This document shows positions 56,616 to 64,000 of a DNA stretch of 64,000 bases, piece by piece. Position numbers and translations under genes: made by a program. Position 1 is the stretch's first letter. Each line of letters opens with the position of its first letter. The stretch is from Paenibacillus glycinis (GTDB lineage: Bacteria; Bacillota; Bacilli; Paenibacillales; Paenibacillaceae), in contig NZ_JAAAMV010000027.1 of NCBI RefSeq assembly GCF_009909185.1, forward strand, positions 1 to 64,000. The letters run 5' to 3'. Below the pieces are notes generated by a model. It ran no database searches, was not told where the DNA came from, and was given only the letters and a program-made list of their open reading frames with translations.

Positions 56616-58391
56616 ATGATTGCCGGTTACTGGAACAGGATTCGCCTGCTGCAAAAGTTAATCCTGATCGTGATATTATTTCTGATCTTTCCTGTCCTCG
56701 TCATCGGTTACGTTTTGTTTTCCGCCAGCCTCTCGCTCGCGCAAAAGGAAGGCCGCGATATGCTGGAGAAAGTGGCCTATCAGCTGAACGAGAACATCGA
56801 GTACCGGATAATCGGCTATCAAAATACATTGATGCAGCTATCGCTCGATTCCGGAATTACGACAACGCTTACACAGTCCTATCAATCCCTTGGCGAAGAA
56901 GTCATGGGCCTGCAGCAGATCAATTCCGCGGTCAGTCGCATCCGATCTTACTTTCCCATGAAATCCGTTCGGTTCTATAAAAGCAATCCCACCTTGCATG
57001 AGGACGGCGGCACGGTCCTCAATATGGAGCGGGCCGATAAGCAAGCGTGGTACGCGGATATGAAGGACGAGAACCGCTCCTTTTATTGGTATTTCAATTG
57101 GAAGAAGGACCATTCCGAGCCTTCGCTATTTCTAAGCAAATGGCTCGTGGATTATTTGTCGAACGAGAAATACGGGATCATCCACGTCGAAGTAACGAAC
57201 CGGGCCTTGTTTGACCAGATTACCAACCCGCTGGCGCAGAAGAAGGGCGGGTTCGTCGTGCTGGATAATCAGGGCAAGGTGCTTGCCAATGAAATCGATT
57301 CGGCGGGAGTGGGCGAAGGGGGCGGCGATGTCGCGCAATATCCCTATTTGAAGAAGGTATACGAGGCCAAGCAAGGCTGGTACTCGACCAAAATCAACGG
57401 TTTGCAGAGCTTGGTCGTCTACGAGACGAACCGGCTCGATTGGAAGGTAGTGACGATCGTCAGCCAGGAGGAATTGTGGCAGAAGCTGCAGCTCGTCAAA
57501 AAAGCGGCCATAGCGGTCAGCATGCTGTTCGTGGTGCTGACGGTGACCGTGCTCGCCGGCTTCGGATTACGCACGACCAAGCGCCTCAATTTCCTCGTTC
57601 GAAGCATGCGCAGGGTGCGCAGCGGCGACATGGGACTTACCATCAAGGTGCACAGCAAGGATGAGCTCGCCGATCTCGAAGAGGAATTCAACGCCATGTC
57701 CATTCGCCTGGATCAATCCCTGCGGGAGATGTCCGAAGCGAGGAGCCGCGCCGAGACGGAGAAGCTGAACCTGCTGCAGGCGCAGATCAATCCGCACTTC
57801 CTCTATAACACGCTGGCGCTCGTCAAGAGCATGGCCATGGACGTCGGATCGTCCGAGATTAGCGGCACCGTGGATGCGTTGGCCAAATTTTTCAGGCTGG
57901 CCTTGAACCGCGGGGGCGATATCCTCCCCTTCAAAGAGGAATTGGAGCATGTCAAGGCGTATCTGGATATACATGAATCGCGGTATCCCGGCAGGCTTAT
58001 CGTTGCCTTCGATGTGGAGGAAGCGACGTTAAGCTGCGATATCGTCAAAATCACGCTGCAGCCGATTGTCGAAAATGCCCTGCTTCATGCGTTCGTGCAT
58101 ACCGGAGGAAGGGGCCGTCTCTCGATCACCGCATCCATGCGGCAGGATACGCTGTGCATTACGATTGCCGATAACGGCTCCGGCATATCGCAGGAGCAGC
58201 TGGGGCACTTGCTTGAGAACGCTTACGGCGCCAGCGAACGCGGGGGGTTCGGGATGTATAACGTGAACGAGCGTTTGAAGCGTCATTATGGAGAATCGTA
58301 TCAATTGCTCATTCGGAGCGCGCCGGGAGAAGGTACTACGGTTCAATTGTTCATCCCGCAAAAAAATGGGCTGATCGCAACGGCCGGTTGA
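56616..58391 (+). CDS. YesM-type sensor histidine kinase
   Basis: A 591-residue kinase. ATG 56616 (MIAGYWNRIRL) follows GAAGGGAG at seven bases. First helix about 15-38 (LILIVILFLIFPVLVIGYVL), extracellular sensor, second helix about 290-312, HAMP, and the kinase core with His394 in AQINPHFLYNTLALV. ATPase boxes PIVENALLHAFVH, IADNGSGIS and GFGMYNVNERL are present. It is followed by its regulator after 13 bases and then a permease-permease-binding protein set. Confidence 0.9.
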   Translation: MIAGYWNRIRLLQKLILIVILFLIFPVLVIGYVLFSASLSLAQKEGRDMLEKVAYQLNENIEYRIIGYQNTLMQLSLDSGITTTLTQSYQSLGEEVMGLQQINSAVSRIRSYFPMKSVRFYKSNPTLHEDGGTVLNMERADKQAWYADMKDENRSFYWYFNWKKDHSEPSLFLSKWLVDYLSNEKYGIIHVEVTNRALFDQITNPLAQKKGGFVVLDNQGKVLANEIDSAGVGEGGGDVAQYPYLKKVYEAKQGWYSTKINGLQSLVVYETNRLDWKVVTIVSQEELWQKLQLVKKAAIAVSMLFVVLTVTVLAGFGLRTTKRLNFLVRSMRRVRSGDMGLTIKVHSKDELADLEEEFNAMSIRLDQSLREMSEARSRAETEKLNLLQAQINPHFLYNTLALVKSMAMDVGSSEISGTVDALAKFFRLALNRGGDILPFKEELEHVKAYLDIHESRYPGRLIVAFDVEEATLSCDIVKITLQPIVENALLHAFVHTGGRGRLSITASMRQDTLCITIADNGSGISQEQLGHLLENAYGASERGGFGMYNVNERLKRHYGESYQLLIRSAPGEGTTVQLFIPQKNGLIATAG

Positions 58392-58404
58392 GATGGGAGG
58401 CACC

Positions 58405-60024
58405 ATGGAAATCAACGTATTCGTCGTGGATGACGAGGAGCGTCAGCGTCATTCCATCGTCAGGCATATTGCATGGGAGCGTTACCGCATGCGCGTGACC
58501 GGAGAATGGGAGGCTGCCGAGGAAGCGTTGGAAGGCGCCAAGCAAATGCCTCCCGACCTGTTGATCACGGATATTCGTCTGTTGGGAACGGATGGCCTGG
58601 AGCTGTCCGCTCGGATGAGAAGGATGAATCCCCGCATGCGCATCATTATGGTAACGGGGTACGAGGAGTTTCAATATGCCAAAACCGCGCTCGATATCGG
58701 GGTCGATGCTTTTCTGGTCAAACCGATTATTTTCGAAGAATTGAATGCCATATTGGAGCGGGTATATCAAGAGGAGCAGTCGAACCTGCTCAGAAGCCAT
58801 GAAACGATGAGGATGCGGGAGCAGATTGACGTCTGCAAGCCGATCGCGCAGGAGCAATTGATGCAGGAGCTCATCCATGGCCTTATCGTCGGCGAAGAGG
58901 CCGTTCGGGCGCGTGCGGACGCACTGGACATGCTCAAGGGAACGGGAACGCGGCTTGTGCTGACGATCGTTTTCCAATCGGACCGTTCTCCTTCTCTTCC
59001 GACGGCCGAGCAAGCCCGTCTCGAAGGAAGCGGAATCGAAGAAGCGGCGGAAGCCGCGTGCGGCTCGCTGCTAGAAACCAAGATGACGTCTCAGCGCGGA
59101 AATATCGTGCTGATTCTCCAAGGCCGAATGGGGGTCGATTTCGAGGCGGAGACCGAACGGTGCGTCCGGCGTCTCTGCGCGGCGCTGGTGAACATGAACG
59201 ACGGCAACGCGCGGATCGGCGTCGGGCCGCCTGTCGCCAAACTGAGCCAGCTCGGCGATAGCTTTCGCTTGGCGCAAAAGGCGGTCAATCAAGGACTGCT
59301 CGGCGGCGGCGAGCGGGTATACAGCTGGAAGATGCTGAGGGAGCAAGGCGTCGGGGCGGAGAAGAGCCTGGAAGAATTGACCGCCGATTTCTTCGCGGTG
59401 CTCGGGGCAGGAGACGGGCAGAACAGTTTAAGTCTGCTGGGCGAAATTCTTAACGGTTTCGCTGGAAATCGCCGCAAGCAAGGCGCCGAATTGCGAAGCT
59501 TATGCATGCACCTGATAAGCGGCGCCTACCGCTCCGCTTCGGAGATCGGCGACGCGAACCGGCAGTTCGGTTCGGAACAAAAGCTGTGGGAGCAGCTCCT
59601 CGAATGCCGGGAAGAGCCGGAGCTGCTGCAGGAGACCGTCCATATGATAAGCAGCCTGAGCCTTTTCATAGCGGAACGCAAAAAGAGTCACGCGCAGATC
59701 GTCGTTCAAAAGGCGCTTGCGTATATGGACGGACATTACAAAGACAATTTGTCGCTGCGCTCGGTGGCGGAGTCGGTCTATCTGAGCCCGAATTATTTGG
59801 GTGCGCTATTCCGTGCGGAGCTCGGCGTTTCCTTTACCGACCAGTTAATCCGGATCCGCATTCAGAAAGCCAAGGAACTGCTGCAGCATCCGGAGTTGAA
59901 GTTGTACGAGGTCGCGGAGAGCGTGGGGTACCAGAACATCGGTTATTTTACCGGGCTGTTCAAACGCGTGACAGGTTTGAGTCCCAAGGAGTTCCGGGAC
60001 TTTCAAGGCGATTCCGATCGTTGA
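58405..60024 (+). CDS. YesN-type AraC response regulator
   Basis: A 539-residue regulator. ATG 58405 follows GGGAGG. Receiver domain with acidic pair Asp9-Asp10 and phosphoacceptor Asp56 in LLITDIRLLGTDG, a middle region of the YesN type, and an AraC DNA-binding domain at about 435-535 with LSLRSVAESVYLSPNYLGAL and YEVAESVGYQNIGYFTGLFK. A terminator follows at 60036, so the importer genes downstream use their own promoter, which this protein probably activates. Confidence 0.92.
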   Translation: MEINVFVVDDEERQRHSIVRHIAWERYRMRVTGEWEAAEEALEGAKQMPPDLLITDIRLLGTDGLELSARMRRMNPRMRIIMVTGYEEFQYAKTALDIGVDAFLVKPIIFEELNAILERVYQEEQSNLLRSHETMRMREQIDVCKPIAQEQLMQELIHGLIVGEEAVRARADALDMLKGTGTRLVLTIVFQSDRSPSLPTAEQARLEGSGIEEAAEAACGSLLETKMTSQRGNIVLILQGRMGVDFEAETERCVRRLCAALVNMNDGNARIGVGPPVAKLSQLGDSFRLAQKAVNQGLLGGGERVYSWKMLREQGVGAEKSLEELTADFFAVLGAGDGQNSLSLLGEILNGFAGNRRKQGAELRSLCMHLISGAYRSASEIGDANRQFGSEQKLWEQLLECREEPELLQETVHMISSLSLFIAERKKSHAQIVVQKALAYMDGHYKDNLSLRSVAESVYLSPNYLGALFRAELGVSFTDQLIRIRIQKAKELLQHPELKLYEVAESVGYQNIGYFTGLFKRVTGLSPKEFRDFQGDSDR

Positions 60025-60035
60025 TTTGCGATGAA

Positions 60036-60066
60036 GGGCGATGCGCATGCGGCATCGCTCTTTTTT
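60036..60066 (+). terminator. Intrinsic terminator after the third regulator gene
   Basis: GGGCGATGC-type left arm (60036-60044) pairs with GCATCGCTC (60052-60060), one G-T pair, followed by TTTTTTG. Confidence 0.85.
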
Positions 60067-60121
60067 GTTTCGAATGAAAGCATGATCATGCGAGAGCAGC
60101 ATTAATCATGCCATGCGATAA

Positions 60122-60150
60122 TTGTAAACGCTTTAGCCGTCGCTTATAGT
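60122..60150 (+). promoter_or_regulatory. Promoter with overlapping cre-like box for the third importer
   Basis: TTGTAA (60122-60127) and TATAGT (60145-60150) with a 17-base spacer. The -35 region lies in TGTAAACGCTTTAG (60123-60136), which fits the cre consensus at 12 of 14 positions. CcpA bound there would block RNA polymerase. Confidence 0.6.
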
Positions 60151-60190
60151 CAAGTAAGCGTTGCATTTGGAAGAGAAAGGAGATTCGCGC

Positions 60191-61099
60191 ATGAACCGCT
60201 TGCGGATGATCAAACAGAAAGGTTACCTGCAGTTGTACGGGTTTTTGCTGCCGGGCATCGCGTTGGTCGTCCTGTTCAACTACATCCCGATGTTGGGCTT
60301 GCAGATCGCTTTCCGGGATTACAATTTCAGCGACGGCATCTGGAAGAGTCCGTGGATCGGCCTGCAAAATTTCAAGGAATTCGCGGCAAGCCACGATTTT
60401 TGGAAAGCAACGGGCAATACGCTGCTGTTGACGTTCCTCCGGCTGTTATTCGTTTTTCCGACCACGATCGTCGTCGCCCTGCTCATCAATGAAATTCGAG
60501 CCTTCCGCTTCAAGCGTATCGTGCAATCGCTGAGCTACCTTCCGCATTTCGTATCCTGGATCGTGGTCGTCGGCTTCCTCGACGCGTTCTTGTCGATCGA
60601 TGGAGGCGGCATGAACTCGCTGCTTCACAGTTTCGGCGTGCAGCCGATCGCCTTTATGGGGTCGGAGACGTGGTTTCGTCCGATTTTCGTCCTGAGCAGC
60701 ATGTGGAAGGAAGTCGGTTGGGGTACCATCTTGTACTTGGCTGCCATCTCCGGCATCAATCCGGTGCTCTACGAGGCCGCGGTTATGGACGGGGCCGGAC
60801 GTTTCGCGCAAATGCGCTACATCACGTTGCCCAGCATCGTGCCGATTATCTCGATCGTGCTCATTCTTACCGTTCCCGGACTGCTCAGCGTCGGTATCGA
60901 TCAGATCTATACCATGATCAACCCGGCCAATATCGGCGTCGCCGAGGTCGTCGATACTTATGTGCTGCGGCTCGGCATCGGTCAAGCCCAATACTCGCAA
61001 ACAACCGCGATCGGGCTTGTGATGAGCGTGATCGCGACGGTGCTGCTCGTGCTCAGCAATATGATTTCCAAGCGTATAGGCGGCGACAGCTTATGGTAA
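60191..61099 (+). CDS. ABC transporter permease, LplB type
   Basis: A 302-residue permease. ATG 60191 has AAAGGAGA upstream. It begins LYGFLLPGIALVVLFNYIPM and keeps the SSMWKEVGWGTILYLAAISG region and coupling loop YEAAVMDGAGRFAQMRYITL. It is a paralogue of the permease at 46378-47349 and opens the third importer operon. Confidence 0.9.
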   Translation: MNRLRMIKQKGYLQLYGFLLPGIALVVLFNYIPMLGLQIAFRDYNFSDGIWKSPWIGLQNFKEFAASHDFWKATGNTLLLTFLRLLFVFPTTIVVALLINEIRAFRFKRIVQSLSYLPHFVSWIVVVGFLDAFLSIDGGGMNSLLHSFGVQPIAFMGSETWFRPIFVLSSMWKEVGWGTILYLAAISGINPVLYEAAVMDGAGRFAQMRYITLPSIVPIISIVLILTVPGLLSVGIDQIYTMINPANIGVAEVVDTYVLRLGIGQAQYSQTTAIGLVMSVIATVLLVLSNMISKRIGGDSLW

Positions 61100-61114
61100 G
61101 GAGGAGGTGAGCGC

Positions 61115-62020
61115 ATGGGACGTCTTACGCTCGGAGAACGGACCTTTACGGCAGGCAGCGCGATTCTGCTGACGATCTTTGCTTTTCTATGCTTTTATCC
61201 ATTCTGGTATATCCTTATCCTCTCGCTCAACGAAGGGAGGGACGCGAGTCTTGGCGGCATCTATTGGTGGCCGCGGATGCTTACCTTCGACAATTATCGC
61301 GTCATGCTGTCCGATGATACGATTCTCAATGCCTTCTGGGTCACGGCGAAACGTACCGTCATCGGTACATTCGGCTCTCTGCTGGTTACTTCTCTCGTAG
61401 CCTTTGCCTTGTCCCGCAAAGAACTGCCCGGCAGGCAATCGTTTTTGTTCGTCTTTCTGTTCGTCATGCTGTTCAGCGGCGGGCTCATTCCCTTCTACAT
61501 TCAGTTGATTCATCTGGGACTGATCAATAACTTCTGGGTGTACGTCGTTCCGTCCCTATTCAGCGTCTGGAACATGTTCGTCATGAAAACCTCTTTCCAG
61601 AACACCATCCCGGAAAGCGTGGTAGAGTCGGTAAAGCTGGATGGCGGCGGTTACCTGCGAATCTACGTTCATATCGTGCTGCCCTTCTCCATGCCGTTAT
61701 TCGCGGCGCTTGGCTTGTTCACGGCGGTCGGCCAATGGAACGACTGGTTTACCGGCGCCTTCTTCGTCAACGATATTCATTTGCAGCCGCTGCCCACGTA
61801 TCTGCAGCGCATGCTCAGCACGATCGAAGCGAGTCAAATGATCAGCTCGAGCCAGATGACGACGATGAATGCGGCCCGTCTCTACAATCCGGACGCGATT
61901 ACGCCGAAGTCGGTGCGGATGGCGACCATCATGATTACCGTCCTGCCGATCCTGATCGTCTATCCGTTCGTGCAGCGATTCTTCGTGAAGGGCGTGCTAA
62001 TCGGTTCGGTCAAAGAGTAA
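61115..62020 (+). CDS. ABC transporter permease, LplC/YtcP type
   Basis: A 301-residue permease with AAGGAGGAGG before its ATG. It contains YPFWYILILSLNEGRDASLG, GGIYWWPRMLTFDNYRVML, FVMLFSGGLIPFYIQLIHLG and the coupling loop VVESVKLDGGGYLRIYVHIV, where the usual EAA is changed to VES. It pairs with the preceding permease and is a paralogue of 47370-48257. Confidence 0.9.
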   Translation: MGRLTLGERTFTAGSAILLTIFAFLCFYPFWYILILSLNEGRDASLGGIYWWPRMLTFDNYRVMLSDDTILNAFWVTAKRTVIGTFGSLLVTSLVAFALSRKELPGRQSFLFVFLFVMLFSGGLIPFYIQLIHLGLINNFWVYVVPSLFSVWNMFVMKTSFQNTIPESVVESVKLDGGGYLRIYVHIVLPFSMPLFAALGLFTAVGQWNDWFTGAFFVNDIHLQPLPTYLQRMLSTIEASQMISSSQMTTMNAARLYNPDAITPKSVRMATIMITVLPILIVYPFVQRFFVKGVLIGSVKE

Positions 62021-62104
62021 CGATGCTCGCTTGCGTAGCCATGCGTTAGTTGACAGAGAGGTTAACGAATCACGCAATATATTCCGAATAGGGGGACATT
62101 CTTC

Positions 62105-63919
62105 ATGAAACAAGGAATGAAGTTCAGCGCCAAATGGATCCTGGGCGCGACGCTGATCGCCACGATGCTGGCGGGCTGCGCGAACGATGGCGGAGCGAAC
62201 CAAGGCGAAAACCAAAGCGGACAAGCAAGCCAGGACGGGAATGCGGAGACCTCGGCCGAGCAGACGAATTACAACCTGTACGCGCCGGCGATGACAACCC
62301 CGATCAATCTGGACGGCCCGATCACGCAGGAGGTCATGAAGCAATCGGGCATCCATTGGGATAAAGTCGAGATCGGCAATGGAGGGGATCTATCGCAACA
62401 GATCAATCTGAAGCTCGCTGCCGGCACATTCCCGGACGCCATTATTCTGCCTTCCGATAGTCTCGTATGGTCGCGCCTGATCAACGAAAAGAAACTGCTT
62501 CCTCTGGATGACTATTTTAATGATCCCGAGCATTATCCGAATCTGGCCAAAATCGACAAACGCATCATCGATTATTGGCGAGCAAGCGACGGACATATCT
62601 ACTTCGTGCCTTCCGCATACGAGCCGGTCATCGAGAATCCGTCCGCATGGCAGGGCAACGCCCAGGGCTTATGGATTCAAAGTACGCTGCTGAAGAAAGC
62701 GGGGATGACGAACGAAGACCTGCGGACGATCGAAGGACTCGAGAAATACCTGAACGCCATCAAAGGCTACAAGGACGATCAAGGGCGCAGCATCATTCCG
62801 TTGTCGCTCGGCGGGGAGAATTTCGCCGGACTCGAGATCGTCATGTCCATGTTCGGCGTTCGAAGCACGGACAACGGCTTTAACGAGCAGCCGGACGGTA
62901 CGGTCATACCGGACTACAAGCTTCCCGGCTTCAAGCAGGCGTTCCAATGGCTGAATCATCTCAATCTGGACGGCCTGCTCGACCCGGAGACCGCGTTTCA
63001 GAAGAAGGATTTGTTCAAGGAGAAGGTAAACAATTTGCGCTTTGGCGCGATGCTGTTCGGCGGATGGGACAATCCCAACGTAACGACGCTGAAGAATCAT
63101 GGCATTCCCGAGGCGATCACCTATAACGAGCTCGAGAAGAAAGGGTTCCCCGACGGATGGTTCTACCCGACGGAACTCCCGACCGTGAAGGACGTGAAAC
63201 CGGCCCAATACGCCAACTATAATCCGTTCGGTACCAATGGCGCCGGAATCAGCGCAAAGATCAAAAATCCAGATCGGATCATGAAAGGCATCGATTGGAT
63301 GCAGACCGATGAAGCCTTCATCTTGATGGAGTACGGTCCGGAGAGCATGGGGGCTTACAAGATGGAGAACGGCGCCGCCGCCGAAACCTACGACGTTTTT
63401 CGGGGACCCAAGTTCTGGGGCGGAGACAACGGAGGCATGGCGAGCGTGACGCAGTACGGATTTTGGTGGTGGAAAAATCTGGCGAGCGTGGGCAGCTCGC
63501 ATATCAAGACGGTGGAATCGCCTTGGCCGGCGTATAACGCCATGCTGTACGAGGCGGAAGAGATCAACCACAAACAAGGAACGTTCGGGCTGACGCCGAA
63601 AGAAGCGCGCATTAAACCGGTGATCGGCGGCACGGTGGAGAAATACGGTCCCGTACAGAGCGATATCCGACTGAAGTATTATGCAAAAATGCTGCTTGCC
63701 AAAAACGATAAAGACTTCGATACCGCCTATGATCAATTCTTGAACGAAATGAAAGTTCGCGGTCACGACGAAGAAACCATCGCCGAATTCAACAAAGAAT
63801 ACCAAGCGTACAGCGATACGCCGGCCGGAAAAATCACGGTCGATATCAAGAAGACGCTCCCCCGCAACGTCTATAGCGACAAGCCGGCCATTATCGGGGA
63901 ATTAACGGATGGAGAGTGA
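62105..63919 (+). CDS. ABC transporter substrate-binding lipoprotein, LplA type
   Basis: A 604-residue lipoprotein. Signal peptide with lipobox MLAGC gives lipidated Cys25, then a Gly/Gln/Asn-rich linker. Binding-domain marks include NLKLAAGTFPDAIILPSDSL, HIYFVPSAYEPVIENPSAWQ and a C-terminal EFNKEYQAYSDTPAGKITVD. It is the third gene of the third importer and followed after four bases by another gene. Confidence 0.9.
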   Translation: MKQGMKFSAKWILGATLIATMLAGCANDGGANQGENQSGQASQDGNAETSAEQTNYNLYAPAMTTPINLDGPITQEVMKQSGIHWDKVEIGNGGDLSQQINLKLAAGTFPDAIILPSDSLVWSRLINEKKLLPLDDYFNDPEHYPNLAKIDKRIIDYWRASDGHIYFVPSAYEPVIENPSAWQGNAQGLWIQSTLLKKAGMTNEDLRTIEGLEKYLNAIKGYKDDQGRSIIPLSLGGENFAGLEIVMSMFGVRSTDNGFNEQPDGTVIPDYKLPGFKQAFQWLNHLNLDGLLDPETAFQKKDLFKEKVNNLRFGAMLFGGWDNPNVTTLKNHGIPEAITYNELEKKGFPDGWFYPTELPTVKDVKPAQYANYNPFGTNGAGISAKIKNPDRIMKGIDWMQTDEAFILMEYGPESMGAYKMENGAAAETYDVFRGPKFWGGDNGGMASVTQYGFWWWKNLASVGSSHIKTVESPWPAYNAMLYEAEEINHKQGTFGLTPKEARIKPVIGGTVEKYGPVQSDIRLKYYAKMLLAKNDKDFDTAYDQFLNEMKVRGHDEETIAEFNKEYQAYSDTPAGKITVDIKKTLPRNVYSDKPAIIGELTDGE

Positions 63920-63923
63920 CGAT

Positions 63924-64000
63924 ATGAATCAAGCAGCAGCGGTCTATCCCAATCGAGTCAATATCATTAATTTCATCCGAGGCTTCGAGCCGCGGGAACC
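63924..64000 (+). CDS. Start of a gene of unknown product (partial)
   Basis: Only 25 residues are in the window: MNQAAAVYPNRVNIINFIRG then FEPRE. GGAGAG stands upstream, overlapping the end of the binding-protein gene, so it belongs to the third importer operon. By place it may be a carbohydrate-active or associated protein. The visible part does not allow a family call. Confidence 0.6.
   Translation, partial: MNQAAAVYPNRVNIINFIRGFEPRE

Overview
The window reads as chromosome of a GC-rich, Gram-positive, spore-former-type bacterium of the Paenibacillus/Cohnella kind. The signs are strong GGAGG-type ribosome binding sites, frequent TTG/GTG starts, S-layer homology (SLH) anchors, lipoprotein sugar-binding proteins, and repeated YesM/YesN-type two-component systems beside CUT1 sugar transporters that lack their own ATPase. 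This assignment is inference from gene style; no rRNA or other marker gene is present. I see no tRNA, rRNA, CRISPR array, insertion sequence or phage gene.

Layout. 1-6.8 kb: the end of a dehydrogenase gene, then an IclR regulator and an operon for oxidative pentose (Weimberg-type) catabolism (FAH-family dehydratase, semialdehyde dehydrogenase, YjhG/YagF xylonate dehydratase) ending in a cytoplasmic GH43 glycosidase. Two near-identical 19-bp palindromes mark the regulator and operon promoters. 6.8-22.3 kb: a mannan-type locus with two paralogous secreted GH5-like enzymes, one released and one SLH-anchored, flanking a two-component system and an ABC importer. 22.4-28 kb: small genes, a KinB-like kinase and a broken chemotaxis receptor. 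28.6-34.2 kb: a secreted CBM9 - CE15-like esterase - cohesin-like - dockerin protein next to an SLH-anchored cohesin-like protein, which together look like a miniature cell-surface scaffold. 34.3-42.1 kb: an MMPL exporter, an AT-rich patch of small genes and assorted housekeeping or accessory genes. 42.1-46.1 kb: a frameshifted enolase-superfamily sugar-acid dehydratase gene and an unusually long UxaA-type dehydratase. 46.4-53.9 kb and 56.6-63.9 kb: two further transporter plus YesM/YesN modules. A new gene starts at the right edge.

Together the genes suggest a plant cell-wall (glucuronoxylan and mannan) degrader. Surface enzymes cut polymer and lignin-carbohydrate esters, three signal-responsive importers take up oligosaccharides, and cytoplasmic GH43 plus sugar-acid dehydratases feed the products toward 2-oxoglutarate or 2-keto-3-deoxy acids. 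CcpA-type (cre) boxes upstream of all three transporter/TCS modules point to carbon catabolite control. Points most worth following are the cohesin/dockerin/SLH pair with its altered esterase active site, the IclR operator pair, a possible small RNA at 56.4 kb, and two A-tract frameshifts.
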